From the NCBI RefSeq assembly GCF_002871795.1, contig NZ_PNHL01000009.1, positions 67,269-131,268 on the forward strand: a stretch of 64,000 bases of DNA, written 5' to 3'. Position 1 is the stretch's first letter. Every line of letters starts with the position of its first letter. The notes beneath the pieces were generated by a model. The model was not told the DNA's origin, made no database searches, and was given only the letters and a program-made list of their open reading frames with translations. Position numbers and translations under genes: made by a program. The DNA comes from Brachybacterium sp. UMB0905. GTDB lineage: Bacteria; Actinomycetota; Actinomycetes; Actinomycetales; Dermabacteraceae. Of this stretch, positions 23,847-33,151 are shown piece after piece.

Positions 23847-25409
23847 TCAGCGGTCGGCGCGCTTCACATCCACCACGATGTCCTCGGCGACCGTAGTCCC
23901 GTCCCCGTAGTACTTCCCACGCATCCGCTCATCCTTCGCGGCGAGCATCGCATCATCGCCGTTGTTGCGCACCGTGCCGTAGTACCCGGAGTTCGGGTCG
24001 ATGTTCCCGTTGCCATCGCGACGCACGGACTCGTGCGCCACATCCATCATGTCGCCTCCGAACCCGTCGGCGGGCTTCGGCGTCCCAAAACTGACGTCGT
24101 GCACATTCGGGGCCGGATTGCCTGACGGGTGCCGGGCCGAGGCCCCGTCCATATCCAGCGTCGGGACCACATCCCCGGGACGGAACCCTCCTCGCTCATG
24201 ACTGACGTTCAGCACATCGGTGCGGGAATCGGCAGGCGTGAAGGTCTCCACCGGGGAGCCCACCGAGAACACATCAGTCACCTGGTAGCCACCCGGACCG
24301 TTGAACGAGGGATCATCCGCGAGCTGCGACGCCACCAGGCCACCCTGGGAGTGGCCGACGAAGGCCACCTGCGAGCCCGGCGGGATTCCCGCTTCCTCCA
24401 TCGCCGCCTTCACGGCATTCGCGCCCGCGTTCTCCTTGCCGGCCATGGCATAGAGGTTGTTGTCCCAGCCAAAGGGCTGATTCTGCTGATCCCAGCCCGG
24501 AATGGGGTTCTTCAGCCCATCGTGCAAAGGCGCGCCCTGCGTGGGCGGCACATGCACCACATACCGCTCCACGCCGTCCGCACCCACCACCTTTTGAACG
24601 CGGATCTGGGCCTGATCCTCGGGCAGGTACTGTCGCGGAGGCTCCGTGCCGTCGATCGTTCTGCGGGTCTCATCGTTGTCCAGCAGCAGATCCGCGAGGC
24701 TGTCGGGGGCTTCCTGGTCCGGGATCGTGCGTGTCCCGAGCACCTCCACATCAGTGACGTGGCTGAGCGTGCCGTCCTCGACCATGTCGTTCACGAGACG
24801 CTCGGCGGCGACCTCCGCGAACGGCCGGTCCAGCTCCGCGATCAGGCGGTCGAACCGCTCCTTGGTCTGCTGGAACCACTCGTCGAGATCGTTCTTGCGG
24901 TCGGCGAACCAGTCCTTCGCGTCCTGGATCCGGTCGGACGTCCAGTCCTTCGCATCCTGGAAGCGGTCCTTCAGCCAGTCGCGAGCACCCTCCACCGCAT
25001 CGCCGATGGCCTCACCGGCCTCCCGGGCACGATCACCGAGCCAGTCGATCCCGTCCCGCACCCCGTCCACGACCCCGCCGATGAGCTCGCCGAAGTCCGC
25101 GGCGGACCCGGGAGCGCCGGTGGCGGGCAGGCCGGGGCCGTCGGTCGCCCCGGAGGCGCGGTCCTGCTGATCGGCTTCCTCCTGCAGCAGCTGGGAGCGG
25201 GCGGTGAGATCAGCGGTGGCCTCGCGCATCCGGGCGGAGGGCCCACCGCTCCACTGCTGGAGGAACGCTTCCCTGTCCTCCCCCACCCAGCTCACGCCGC
25301 GCGTGATCGCATCCAGGCGCTGCTGGAGCTCATCCAGCTGGCGCGAGGCATCTCCCACGCGCCCCGCCTGGGTGCGCACCTGTTCCGGATCCATCCCGTA
25401 GAAGGTCAT
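23847..25409 (-). CDS. WXG100-like N-domain fused to alpha/beta-hydrolase (lipase-like), copy B
   Basis: A 520-residue paralogue of copy A. Residues 1-90 are the WXG-like domain (MTFYGMDPEQVRTQAGRVG ... SWVGEDREAFLQQW ... EADQQDRASG). A long charged helical linker follows (residues ~115-195), with repeats of the form WLKDRFQDAKDWTSDRIQDA (DAKDW twice, DR/RQ heptads), probably coiled coil. The lipase part contains VAFVGHSQGGLVASQLADDP, DVFSVGSPVETF, MDVAHESVRRDG and GYYGTVRNNGDD. No signal peptide, consistent with type VII-like export. Its start overlaps the upstream 254-residue gene by ATGA. Confidence 0.8.
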   Translation of the reverse strand: MTFYGMDPEQVRTQAGRVGDASRQLDELQQRLDAITRGVSWVGEDREAFLQQWSGGPSARMREATADLTARSQLLQEEADQQDRASGATDGPGLPATGAPGSAADFGELIGGVVDGVRDGIDWLGDRAREAGEAIGDAVEGARDWLKDRFQDAKDWTSDRIQDAKDWFADRKNDLDEWFQQTKERFDRLIAELDRPFAEVAAERLVNDMVEDGTLSHVTDVEVLGTRTIPDQEAPDSLADLLLDNDETRRTIDGTEPPRQYLPEDQAQIRVQKVVGADGVERYVVHVPPTQGAPLHDGLKNPIPGWDQQNQPFGWDNNLYAMAGKENAGANAVKAAMEEAGIPPGSQVAFVGHSQGGLVASQLADDPSFNGPGGYQVTDVFSVGSPVETFTPADSRTDVLNVSHERGGFRPGDVVPTLDMDGASARHPSGNPAPNVHDVSFGTPKPADGFGGDMMDVAHESVRRDGNGNIDPNSGYYGTVRNNGDDAMLAAKDERMRGKYYGDGTTVAEDIVVDVKRADR

Positions 25410-26170
25410 GCCGCCACCGCCTCGCCGCGCGCGAGCTGCACGCCCTCGGCCAGGAGCGGCAGCATCGTGGCCAGCACATCGCCACCCTCAACCCGGTGGA
25501 TCGCCGTCGCGATCGGCTCATCTCCATCGGCCGCGTACAGTCCGTGCGCCCCCACGGTCCAGTGCCGCAGCAGGTGGAACAGCAGCGGTGGTGCCTCGCC
25601 GCCCTCCGCGGGGACGTGGAGGCTGATATCCAGCACCGCGCGGTCCCCGTCGGAGAGCAGCGCGTCGCGCAGCAACGGGGAGAGATCCTCTTGCGCGGCG
25701 ATCGCGTCCTGGGCGCGGACCCCGCTCTCCCGGCGCGCGGCGATGGCCTGCTGCTGCTCGGGGCTGAGCGGGAGCCGGGTGCTCTCACTGCGGGCGGTCA
25801 TCTGCGGCGGGGCCGCGAGTGGAGTGTCGGCGGGCAGCTGGGCTTCCAGCAGCGCCGCCGTCTGCGCCACCTCGATCTCCTCCCAGCGGTAGGTCCCCTC
25901 CGCGTCGGGGGTCAGAGTGATCGCTCCCTCACGGTCCACCACCACGGTCACCTCCCGACGCTCGGAGGCGGTGGTGACGCTGAGGGCCAGCACCGTGGGC
26001 GCGATGAGCGCACGATCCACGATGCGCTGCTGAGCCGCGTCGAGCGAGGAGGGGGCGAGCGCTGCGGCGTCGATGCGCGGCAGCCACGCCGGGTTCATGA
26101 TCCTCGGCTCCTTCAGCCGCGCGAGCGAGAAGGACAAGGCGGCGGTGGGATCAGCGACGAACGACGTCAT
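25406..26170 (-). CDS. hypothetical protein coupled to WXG lipase B
   Basis: A 254-residue cytoplasmic-looking protein starting MTSFVADPTAALSFSLARLK; no signal peptide or membrane helix. It has an alternating strand region (LALSVTTASERREVTVVVDR, GAITLTPDAEGTYRWEEIEV) and a C-terminal strand/helix part (AVLDISLHVPAEGGEAPPLL, LFHLLRHWTVGAHGLYAADG). I recognise no family. Its stop overlaps the start of WXG lipase B (ATGA), so both are made together. By context it could be a secretion chaperone comparable in size to ESX EspG proteins, or an immunity factor; sequence motifs do not decide. An operator-like palindrome lies 92 bp upstream. Confidence 0.65.
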   Translation of the reverse strand: MTSFVADPTAALSFSLARLKEPRIMNPAWLPRIDAAALAPSSLDAAQQRIVDRALIAPTVLALSVTTASERREVTVVVDREGAITLTPDAEGTYRWEEIEVAQTAALLEAQLPADTPLAAPPQMTARSESTRLPLSPEQQQAIAARRESGVRAQDAIAAQEDLSPLLRDALLSDGDRAVLDISLHVPAEGGEAPPLLFHLLRHWTVGAHGLYAADGDEPIATAIHRVEGGDVLATMLPLLAEGVQLARGEAVAA

Positions 26171-26255
26171 GGCGGCTCCTCGGCGTCGACTGCCTCGGAG
26201 AGCGGGGTGCCCGAGGTCACCCCCGACGGTATAGGAGCGCCCTGCCGTGGTCGAT

Positions 26256-26269
26256 GGGGAGAACTCCCC
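26256..26269. promoter_or_regulatory. operator-like palindrome, WXG lipase B operon
   Basis: GGGGAGAACTCCCC, a near-perfect palindrome preceded by AT. Its centre is 92 bp upstream of the ATG at 26170. The same motif occurs upstream of the WXG-domain genes at 48546 and 60622, so it is probably a shared regulator site. Confidence 0.55.
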
Positions 26270-26336
26270 TGTCGATTGAGCACCGCCCCCACTCTCGGCC
26301 GCTGCCGAGCGCGAGGGCGGTGCCGTGCGGTGCAGA

Positions 26337-29300
26337 TCAGGCCCGTGCCACGCCGATCCGCACGGTGCCGCCGGTGACCTTCTCCTGGGCGTCGTGCGCG
26401 CCCTCCGCCGGGGCGGCAGGCACCTGGATATCCAGGGCCAGCACCTCGGCGGCGAGCAGCTCGCGGTGTGCGGCGACCGCCTCGGTGACGGTCGGGTCGC
26501 CGTCGACGGTGAGGTGGATGCGGTCGGAGATGTCCAGGCCGGCCTGCTTGCGGGCGGCCTGCACGGCGCGCACCACATCGCGGGCGATGCCCTCGGCCTC
26601 CAGTTCCGGGCTCAGCTGAGTATCGAGCACCAGGAAGTTCCCGCCGGCGAGCACGCCGATCGCGGCGCCCTGGTCCTGGGCGGCCTGACCGGCCACGAGG
26701 TCCAGGGTGTACTCGCCGTCGACGAGCTCAAGGCCGCCGGCGGTGACGGTGCCGTCCTCTGCCACGGACCAGTCCCCGGACTTCGCGCCCTTGATGACCT
26801 GCTGCACCTGCTTACCAAGCCGCGGCCCGGCCGCACGGGCGTTCACCTGGAGCTTCTGCTCCACACCCATGCCGCGGGCTTCCTCGCTGGTGACATCCAG
26901 CAGACGCACCTGCTTCACGTTCAGCTCATCGGCGATGATGCCGACGAAGGGCTCGAGCTGGGAGGGGTCACGGTGCACGACGGTCAGCTGCGCGAGCGGC
27001 TGACGGGCCCGGATGCCCTCCTTCTTGCGCAGCGCATTGCCGGCGGAGGCGACCATGCGCACCTGCTCCATCGCCATCACGAGCTCCTCATCCACCGGGA
27101 ACTGCTCGGCATCGGGCCAGTCCTCAAGATGCACCGAGCGCCCACCGGTGAGACCCCGCCAGATCTCCTCGGTGACCATCGGCAGCAGCGGTGCGGCCAC
27201 CCGCAGGGTCGCCTCGAGCACGGTGGAGAGCACATCAATGGCCTGCTCGGAGCCTTCCCAGAAGCGGTCGCGGGAACGCCGCACGTACCAGTTGGTGAGC
27301 ATCTCCAGGTGCGCTTGGATGCTCGCGGCGGTGCCGGCGATGTCCAGGCCTTCCATGAGCTCGCGGGTTTCGCGGATCAGCATGCCGGTGCGCGAGAGCA
27401 GGTAGCGGTCCAGCACGTCGTCGACCCCGTCGGTCAGATGGCGCGTGCGTCCCTGGTAGCCGGCCGGCTGCCCGCTGGCGTCCTTCTCCCCGGCGGCGTT
27501 GGCGTACAGCGCCAGGAAGTACCACACGTTCCACAGCGGCAGTACGGTCTGGCGCACGGCGTCGCGGATCCGCGGCTCATCGACGATCAGGTTGCCGCCG
27601 CGCAGGATCGGGGAGGACATGAGGAACCAGCGCATCGCATCGGCGCCGTACGCGTCGTACATCTCGCGCACGTCCGGGTAGTTGCGCAGGGACTTGCTCA
27701 TCTTGTTGCCGTCCTCGCCCAGCACGATGCCGTGGCAGATCACGCTCGAGAAGGCGGGGCGGTCGAACAGGGCGGTGGACAGCACGTGCATGACGTAGAA
27801 CCAGCCGCGGGTCTGTCCGATGTACTCGACGATGAAGTCCGCGGGGTTGTGGGACTCGAACCAGTCGGTGTTCTCGAAGGGGTAGTGGACCTGCGCGAAC
27901 GGCATGGAACCGGAGTCGAACCAGACGTCGAAGATCTCCTCGATGCGCCGCATCGTGGACGTGCCCGTCGGGTCGTCGGGGTTCGGGCGGGTCAGCTCGT
28001 CGATGTAGGGGCGGTGGAGGTTCACCTCGCCGTTCTCATCGCGCGGCAGCTCACCGAAATCCGCCTCGATCTCGGCGAGGGATCCGTAGACGTCGATGCG
28101 CGGGTGGTTCGGGTCATCGCTCTTCCACACCGGGATGGGGGTGCCCCAGTAGCGGTTGCGGGAGATCGCCCAGTCGCGGGCACCCTCGAGCCACGCCCCG
28201 AACTGGCCGTGCTGGACGTTGCCCGGCATCCAGGTGATCTGCTCGTTCAGCTCGAGCATGCGCTCGCGCTGATCGGCGACCTTCACGAACCAGGAGGAGA
28301 CGGCCTTGTAGATCAGCGGGGTCCGGCAGCGCCAGCAGTGCGGGTAGGAGTGGACGTAGCTGGCTTCGCGCATGAGACGCCCGGAGGCACGCAGGATACG
28401 GATCAGCGGCCGGTTCGCCTCGAACACCTGCATCCCGGCGATCTCGTCGAGCGCGGTGCCTCGGAAGTAGTCGAGGAACTGGGCGCCGTCGTCCACGGAC
28501 ACCACGACGGGGATGTCGTAGCGGGCATTGACCGCCTGGTCCTCTTCACCGTAGGCGGTGGCCTGGTGGACCACGCCGGTGCCGTCGGTGGTGGAGACAT
28601 AGTCCGCGACGGTGATGATCCACGCGTTCTGCAGCCCCCAGCGCTCGCGGTCACGGGAGTAGACGTCCCACAGCGGTTCATAGGCCACATGTTCGAGCTC
28701 GGCGCCGGTCAGGCGCCGCTCCCCGACGGCGGCGAGCACCGCTTCGGCATCCTCGTAGCCGAGTTCCTTGGCGAAGGAACCGGCGAGGTCCTCGGCCAGC
28801 AGATAGGTGGACTCGCCGGCGGTGGATCCATCGGCCGCACCGAGCGGACCGGAGGGCACCAGGACGTACTGCACCGCGGGGCCGACGGCGAGTGAGAAGT
28901 TCGTGGGCAGCGTCCACGGCGTGGTGGTCCACGCGAGGGCCTTCGCACCCTCGAGGCCGAGCTCGCGGGCCTTCTCGCCGATCAGCGGGAAGGTGACCAC
29001 GACGGTGGTGTCCTGGCGGTCCTGGTAGACGTCATCATCCATCCGCAGCTCATGGGCGGACAGCGGCGTCTGGTCCTTCCAGCAGTACGGCAGGACCTTG
29101 TAGCCCTCGTAGGCGCGACCCTTGTCCCACAGGGTCTTGAAGGCCCACAGCACCGACTCCATGAACGGCAGGTCCAGGGTCTTGTAGTCGTTCTCGAAGT
29201 CCACCCAGCGGGCCTGGCGGGTGACGTAGTCCTGCCATTCCTGCGTGTACTTCAGCACGGAGGCACGGGCAGCGTTGTTGAACGCCTTGATGCCCATGTC

Positions 29301-29642
29301 CTCGATCTCAGACTTCTCCGTCAGGCCCAGCTCCCGCATGGCCTCGAGCTCGGCGGGCAGGCCGTGGGTGTCCCAGCCGAAGCGGCGCTCCACCTTCTTG
29401 CCGAGCATGGTCTGGAAGCGCGGGACGACGTCCTTGACGAATCCGGTGAGCAGGTGCCCGTAGTGCGGCAGGCCGTTGGCGAACGGCGGGCCGTCGTAGA
29501 AGGTGAACTCCTCGGCGTCCTGCCGCTGGGCGATGGACTCCAGGAAGGTGCCGTCAGCGATCCAGCGCTCGATGATGCGGGTCTCGAGCGCGGGCAGATC
29601 GGGCGAGGAGACCAGCGGGTCTCCGGACAGCGGGTACACCAT
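26337..29642 (-). CDS. ileS: isoleucyl-tRNA synthetase
   Basis: Charges tRNA-Ile; class I synthetase with editing domain. The HIGH-type motif is in [14 protein letters not shown] and the KMSKS motif in [12 protein letters not shown]; the editing region includes [19 protein letters not shown]. Residues of the anticodon-binding domain ([17 protein letters not shown]) are clear. Length 1101 residues, the eukaryote-like long form common in Actinobacteria. I start at the ATG at 29642 (MVYPLSGD), because it has a GGAGGA site 7 nt upstream and follows the T-box; the longer frame reads through the riboswitch. Confidence 0.96.
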   Translation of the reverse strand: MVYPLSGDPLVSSPDLPALETRIIERWIADGTFLESIAQRQDAEEFTFYDGPPFANGLPHYGHLLTGFVKDVVPRFQTMLGKKVERRFGWDTHGLPAELEAMRELGLTEKSEIEDMGIKAFNNAARASVLKYTQEWQDYVTRQARWVDFENDYKTLDLPFMESVLWAFKTLWDKGRAYEGYKVLPYCWKDQTPLSAHELRMDDDVYQDRQDTTVVVTFPLIGEKARELGLEGAKALAWTTTPWTLPTNFSLAVGPAVQYVLVPSGPLGAADGSTAGESTYLLAEDLAGSFAKELGYEDAEAVLAAVGERRLTGAELEHVAYEPLWDVYSRDRERWGLQNAWIITVADYVSTTDGTGVVHQATAYGEEDQAVNARYDIPVVVSVDDGAQFLDYFRGTALDEIAGMQVFEANRPLIRILRASGRLMREASYVHSYPHCWRCRTPLIYKAVSSWFVKVADQRERMLELNEQITWMPGNVQHGQFGAWLEGARDWAISRNRYWGTPIPVWKSDDPNHPRIDVYGSLAEIEADFGELPRDENGEVNLHRPYIDELTRPNPDDPTGTSTMRRIEEIFDVWFDSGSMPFAQVHYPFENTDWFESHNPADFIVEYIGQTRGWFYVMHVLSTALFDRPAFSSVICHGIVLGEDGNKMSKSLRNYPDVREMYDAYGADAMRWFLMSSPILRGGNLIVDEPRIRDAVRQTVLPLWNVWYFLALYANAAGEKDASGQPAGYQGRTRHLTDGVDDVLDRYLLSRTGMLIRETRELMEGLDIAGTAASIQAHLEMLTNWYVRRSRDRFWEGSEQAIDVLSTVLEATLRVAAPLLPMVTEEIWRGLTGGRSVHLEDWPDAEQFPVDEELVMAMEQVRMVASAGNALRKKEGIRARQPLAQLTVVHRDPSQLEPFVGIIADELNVKQVRLLDVTSEEARGMGVEQKLQVNARAAGPRLGKQVQQVIKGAKSGDWSVAEDGTVTAGGLELVDGEYTLDLVAGQAAQDQGAAIGVLAGGNFLVLDTQLSPELEAEGIARDVVRAVQAARKQAGLDISDRIHLTVDGDPTVTEAVAAHRELLAAEVLALDIQVPAAPAEGAHDAQEKVTGGTVRIGVARA

Positions 29643-29860
29643 GAGGGTTCCTCCGGGGACGACGGACGTGCAATGCCTATGCCTCCGAGGACGCGACGGA
29701 TCGCGCGGTACCACCTCGGTTGGCCCGCCGCGGCGGGTCCCCTCGTTCCTCAGCTGTGACGGGCTGGTCCCGGCGGGTTCTACTGGGCGCTCTCCGCGCG
29801 GGGCGGAGCGGGCTGTTCTTCCCGCGGCTCACCGGTGATGGCCGGGTCAGTGCCGATGGG
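29643..29860 (-). promoter_or_regulatory. ileS T-box riboswitch, ultrashort stem I, translational type
   Basis: On the minus strand the leader contains the T-box GAGGTGGTACCGCG (29704-29717), the conserved AGTAGAA (29778-29784) and a short stem-loop CCGGCCATCACCGG with the isoleucine specifier codon ATC at 29837-29839. Uncharged tRNA-Ile would pair with the specifier and the T-box and free the ileS ribosome site (GGAGG at 29650-29654), which CCTC-containing sequence near 29685 could otherwise mask. This matches the actinobacterial ileS T-box class. A TACACT hexamer just upstream is a candidate -10 box. Confidence 0.92.
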
Positions 29861-30157
29861 CGACAGTGTAGCCGCCGACGCCGGAAGGGGCAGCAGCGCC
29901 ATGACGATGAGCACGATGGCGAGGCCGAGGAGGGCGAGCACGCCCAGCAGCCACGGCTCCCAGCGCGGCACGGGCAGCGCGGCGGCTGCAGCGAGAGCGG
30001 TGATCAGCAGGACCAGCAGGCCGCCGCCGATGCTCCTCCGTGCGGGGCCCTGCGGGAGGGCCGGGCCGACGGTGGGGCTCGGCGCTGCGTGCAGGTCGGG
30101 CGCGGTCTGCAGGTCGGGTGCGGTCTGCAGGTCGGGTGCGGTCTCGGGGCGGCTCAT
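29780..30157 (-). CDS. small membrane protein whose 3' end overlaps the ileS T-box
   Basis: A 125-residue protein: Pro/Ala-rich N-terminus with three copies of a TAPDLQ-type repeat (18-bp DNA repeats at 30091-30144), then two membrane helices ([20 protein letters not shown] and [20 protein letters not shown]) and a hydrophilic tail. No family recognised. The tail [20 protein letters not shown] is encoded by the T-box stem I, and the stop TAG is part of its AGTAGAA motif, so the tail may be constrained by RNA rather than protein. ATGA overlap with the PspC-domain gene places it in that operon. Confidence 0.7.
   Translation of the reverse strand: MSRPETAPDLQTAPDLQTAPDLHAAPSPTVGPALPQGPARRSIGGGLLVLLITALAAAAALPVPRWEPWLLGVLALLGLAIVLIVMALLPLPASAATLSPIGTDPAITGEPREEQPAPPRAESAQ
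30091..30144. repeat. 18-bp tandem repeat, three units
   Basis: Three 18-bp units of GCAGGTCGGGYGCGGTCT (30091-30108, 30109-30126, 30127-30144), differing at one base. On the minus strand they encode TAPDLQ-like hexapeptides near the N-terminus of the small membrane protein. Confidence 0.88.
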
Positions 30158-31605
30158 GCGTCCTCCTGGTCCTGCTCAGAAACACCGTGCTCTGTGTCGT
30201 CCTGCTCGGCAGCGTCCTGCTTTGCGGCCGGCTCCTCGAGGTCTACGGCGCCGACGTCGACAGACCCCCACACGCGCACGACGGGGTCCTCCGGCTGCCG
30301 CTGCACCTCAGGGCTGCGGGATCCGTGGAGGGTCACCGCCACGAGCCCGGGATCCTCCGGCAGGCGCACGGTGATCTGCCCGATCGGACGGTAGCAGTCG
30401 ATGATCACTGGTTCCGGGACATCATCCGGACGCTGGGCGGAGGAGAGGGCGCGCAGCTGCTCGGCGCGCTGCGCGTCCAGGTCGCTGAGATCGATCAGTA
30501 CGGGCCGATCCAGCTCCCCGAGCCCGGACGGACAGCTGTGGTAGCCATCCCGCTCGAGATCTGCGGTGGTGAGGACGAACGGTTCGGCGCTCGGGTCATG
30601 GGCGATGCGCAGCAGAGCTCCGCCGCTGAGCGCCCCACCGGCGGCCAGCAGCGCGGCGAGCAGCAGGATGCCGCTGCGCCTGCCCCGCGCCCCCAGGATG
30701 ATGAGCATCGTTCCGCCGAGGGCGGCCGCGAGGGCGGTGCCGACGGTGACCGGGCCGGCCTGCGGCAGCACCGGGGCGTCCAGGCCCGGGGGCAGCAGGG
30801 TCGGCTGCACGTTCAGCAGCAGCACGGTGAGGGCGGTGACCGCGACCATCGCCGCGAGCACGGCGAGGATCGTGCGAGCAGAGGCTGCGGGCCGACGGGG
30901 CCGGCGGGGCTGGCGCGACCGAAAGGGCCGATGGGCGGCGCGCTCATGCCCGGCAGCGTGCGGACCGTCATGCTCCGGGCCCCGGCCCGCCGTGAACAGG
31001 CCGGAGAGCTCAAGGCTCGTGCGCCGTTCGGCGAGGAACGCGCTCAGCGCGGGCTCATCGAGCAGCTGAGCGCGGTGGGCGAGCAGAGCGAACATCGCCT
31101 CACGGCGGTCACGCGCCGCGGCACGGGCGGCGAGCCACAGCAGCACTCCTCCGCCCATCGCCAGGGCCAGACAGACCGCCAGCGCATTCGGGATCCAGTA
31201 GCCCAGGAAGCTCAGCCATACGTACAGCACGAGCACGAGCGGTACGGCAGCCACGAGGAGGAACAGGTACCGGGCGATCCGCGGCAAGTCGATCCACGGA
31301 ATGGGTCCTCCCACAATGTTCCCATCGGCCCTTTGGCGCGGCAGCAGCAACGCTCCGAGCAGGTACAAGGGCACGCCGAGCCCGAGCGGAGTGAGCAGCA
31401 GGATCTGGGCCCGCACCATCGCACGCGGCACGCCCCAGGCGCGGGCGCACGCCGCGCACACGCCGACGAGCCAGCGGTCATCTCCCCGCAGCAGCACATG
31501 GGTGCGCCAGGCACGGTCCGCGACGGTGCGGGCCGTGCGCGGGGTGAGGGCGGCCTGCACGGTCCGCTCCGTCGCGGCGGTGGCGATTCTCGGCGATGTG
31601 GACAT
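30154..31605 (-). CDS. PspC-domain membrane protein
   Basis: A 483-residue membrane protein. The PspC domain lies at about residues 40-95 (DRWLVGVCAACARAWGVPRA ... LGVPLYLLGALLLPR), followed by further helices (YLFLLVAAVPLVLVLYVWLS, ALAVCLALAMGGGVLLWLAA), a cytoplasmic linker, and three more helices before an extracytoplasmic-looking C-terminal part. PspC proteins sense or transmit envelope stress. It is divergent from a histidine kinase/response regulator pair with a shared 193-bp promoter region, the usual actinobacterial three-part arrangement. Start at the ATG at 31605 (MSTSPRIATA). Confidence 0.82.
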   Translation of the reverse strand: MSTSPRIATAATERTVQAALTPRTARTVADRAWRTHVLLRGDDRWLVGVCAACARAWGVPRAMVRAQILLLTPLGLGVPLYLLGALLLPRQRADGNIVGGPIPWIDLPRIARYLFLLVAAVPLVLVLYVWLSFLGYWIPNALAVCLALAMGGGVLLWLAARAAARDRREAMFALLAHRAQLLDEPALSAFLAERRTSLELSGLFTAGRGPEHDGPHAAGHERAAHRPFRSRQPRRPRRPAASARTILAVLAAMVAVTALTVLLLNVQPTLLPPGLDAPVLPQAGPVTVGTALAAALGGTMLIILGARGRRSGILLLAALLAAGGALSGGALLRIAHDPSAEPFVLTTADLERDGYHSCPSGLGELDRPVLIDLSDLDAQRAEQLRALSSAQRPDDVPEPVIIDCYRPIGQITVRLPEDPGLVAVTLHGSRSPEVQRQPEDPVVRVWGSVDVGAVDLEEPAAKQDAAEQDDTEHGVSEQDQEDA

Positions 31606-31798
31606 GGCTCCATCTTCGCTGAGCGGCGCGGTGATCGCGGGCGGGCAGAGCCCTGACCTGCCCCGGATCTGTCCCGGAGCGGTCCCGAAGGGCACCCGGA
31701 GCCGCCCCGGAATCCCCCGCTGACGCCCTGCGTCAGGGTGCTGCGCAGCGCACAATGGATTCATGCTCGATATCCCTGCCGCGTAGGCGGCTTCCTGG

Positions 31799-33151
31799 AT
31801 GCGGCGTCGCGAGGACGCGGTGCTGACGGGCACGTGTGCTCTGCTCGCGGCGCGGCTGCGCCTGCCGGTGATTCTCGTGCGCGGGATCCTGCTGGCGGGC
31901 GCGGCGCTCGTGCCGCTGGGGACGCTGACGATGTTCGCGATGTGGACGCCGTGGCCCACGTGGTACGGCCAGCTGAGCCTCGGTGCGGCCCTCGTGCTGG
32001 GCTATGTGCTGCTGTGGTGGGTCACGCCGGATGATGCCGAGCAGGATCGGGCCCGGGCGCTGCAGGAGAGTTCCGCGGCGGTGCGCGGGACCCCCAGGGC
32101 TGTCGGCGCCACGTCTCCCGGCGCCGGGCGCCTCCCCGCCGTGCTGCGCTGGCTGGGGCTCGCGCTCGTGGTGACCATCGCGATGGCGGCGGCACTTCTG
32201 ACCGTCATCTCCGATTTGGCGCGGATGCTGCTGCCGCCTACGTACCAGTCCTTCGCCACGGAGGGGCAGTATCTCGTGGTCCACTGGTCGGTGGCGGTGA
32301 TGGCGGGGGCGGTGATGCTGGGTATCGCGCCGCTGCCGGATCTGGATCGTCAGCGCTGGTCGGGCCGCACCCAGGAGGTGCCGCGCGCGGCCCTCTCCGC
32401 GCTCGGCGCGGCGGTGGTGCTGCTCCTGCTGACACTGGTGTACGTCGCGCTGGCACTGCTGGGAACCGGCCCGGCCCTGGTGCTGCTGGCGGTGGGCCCG
32501 GCGATCCTCGGTGTGCTCGCGACGCTGCTAGTGCCGTGGGGACGGCGCCTGTGGAAAGGGATGCGAGAGGAGACGGCGCAGCGGGCTGTGGCGCAGCATC
32601 ACCGGGAGACCTCCGCACATCTGCACGATTCGGTGCTGCAGACCCTCGTACTGCTGCAGAGGGCCGGGATGCCGGAGGAGGATATGCGGCGGCTGGCCCG
32701 ACAGCAGGAGCGTGAGCTGCGGCACTGGCTGTATGCGGCTGATGCCGAGTCCGAGGATGCGCCGACAGATCTGCGCGCGGCCGTCGAGGCGCTGAGTGCC
32801 CAGGTGGAGGATGCGCACGGCGTGGCCGTGGACACGGTGATCGTGGGCGATGCGCAGCTCGAGGACGTCTCCCCTGCCCTGCTGGCGGCGCTGCGGGAGG
32901 CGCTGCTGAACGCGGTGCGCCATGCCGGCACCGGCGTCGGCGTGTTCGTGGAGATCCGGGAGGACGCGGTGGAGGCGTTCGTCCGCGATCGCGGCCCGGG
33001 CTTCGACCCGGCTGCAGTGCCGCCCGATCGGCTGGGGGTGCGCGAGTCGATCATCGGGCGGATGGAGCGCGCCGGCGGCAGCGCGACTGTCTCCGCCGCC
33101 CCGGGCGGCGGCACCGAGGTCGCACTGCATCTGCCCGGAGGTGGCCGATGA
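31799..33151 (+). CDS. sensor histidine kinase with PspC-like N-terminus
   Basis: Membrane histidine kinase of the NarL-partner (HisKA_3) type, 450 residues. The N-terminus (AVLTGTCALLAARLRLPVIL ... LVPLGTLTMFAMWT) resembles a PspC domain, then more helices to about residue 255. The dimerisation/phosphoacceptor motif is AHLHDSVLQTLVLLQ (His of HLHDS), and the ATPase domain carries ALREALLNAVRHAG (N box) and FVRDRGPGFDP (G box). Overlaps the response regulator by ATGA. It likely responds to envelope stress with the divergent PspC protein. Confidence 0.88.
   Translation: MRRREDAVLTGTCALLAARLRLPVILVRGILLAGAALVPLGTLTMFAMWTPWPTWYGQLSLGAALVLGYVLLWWVTPDDAEQDRARALQESSAAVRGTPRAVGATSPGAGRLPAVLRWLGLALVVTIAMAAALLTVISDLARMLLPPTYQSFATEGQYLVVHWSVAVMAGAVMLGIAPLPDLDRQRWSGRTQEVPRAALSALGAAVVLLLLTLVYVALALLGTGPALVLLAVGPAILGVLATLLVPWGRRLWKGMREETAQRAVAQHHRETSAHLHDSVLQTLVLLQRAGMPEEDMRRLARQQERELRHWLYAADAESEDAPTDLRAAVEALSAQVEDAHGVAVDTVIVGDAQLEDVSPALLAALREALLNAVRHAGTGVGVFVEIREDAVEAFVRDRGPGFDPAAVPPDRLGVRESIIGRMERAGGSATVSAAPGGGTEVALHLPGGGR

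Noticed and set aside
26325..28895. An 856-codon + strand open frame opposite ileS.
   Set aside because: Same kind of antisense shadow; IleS motifs on the minus strand account for the whole stretch.
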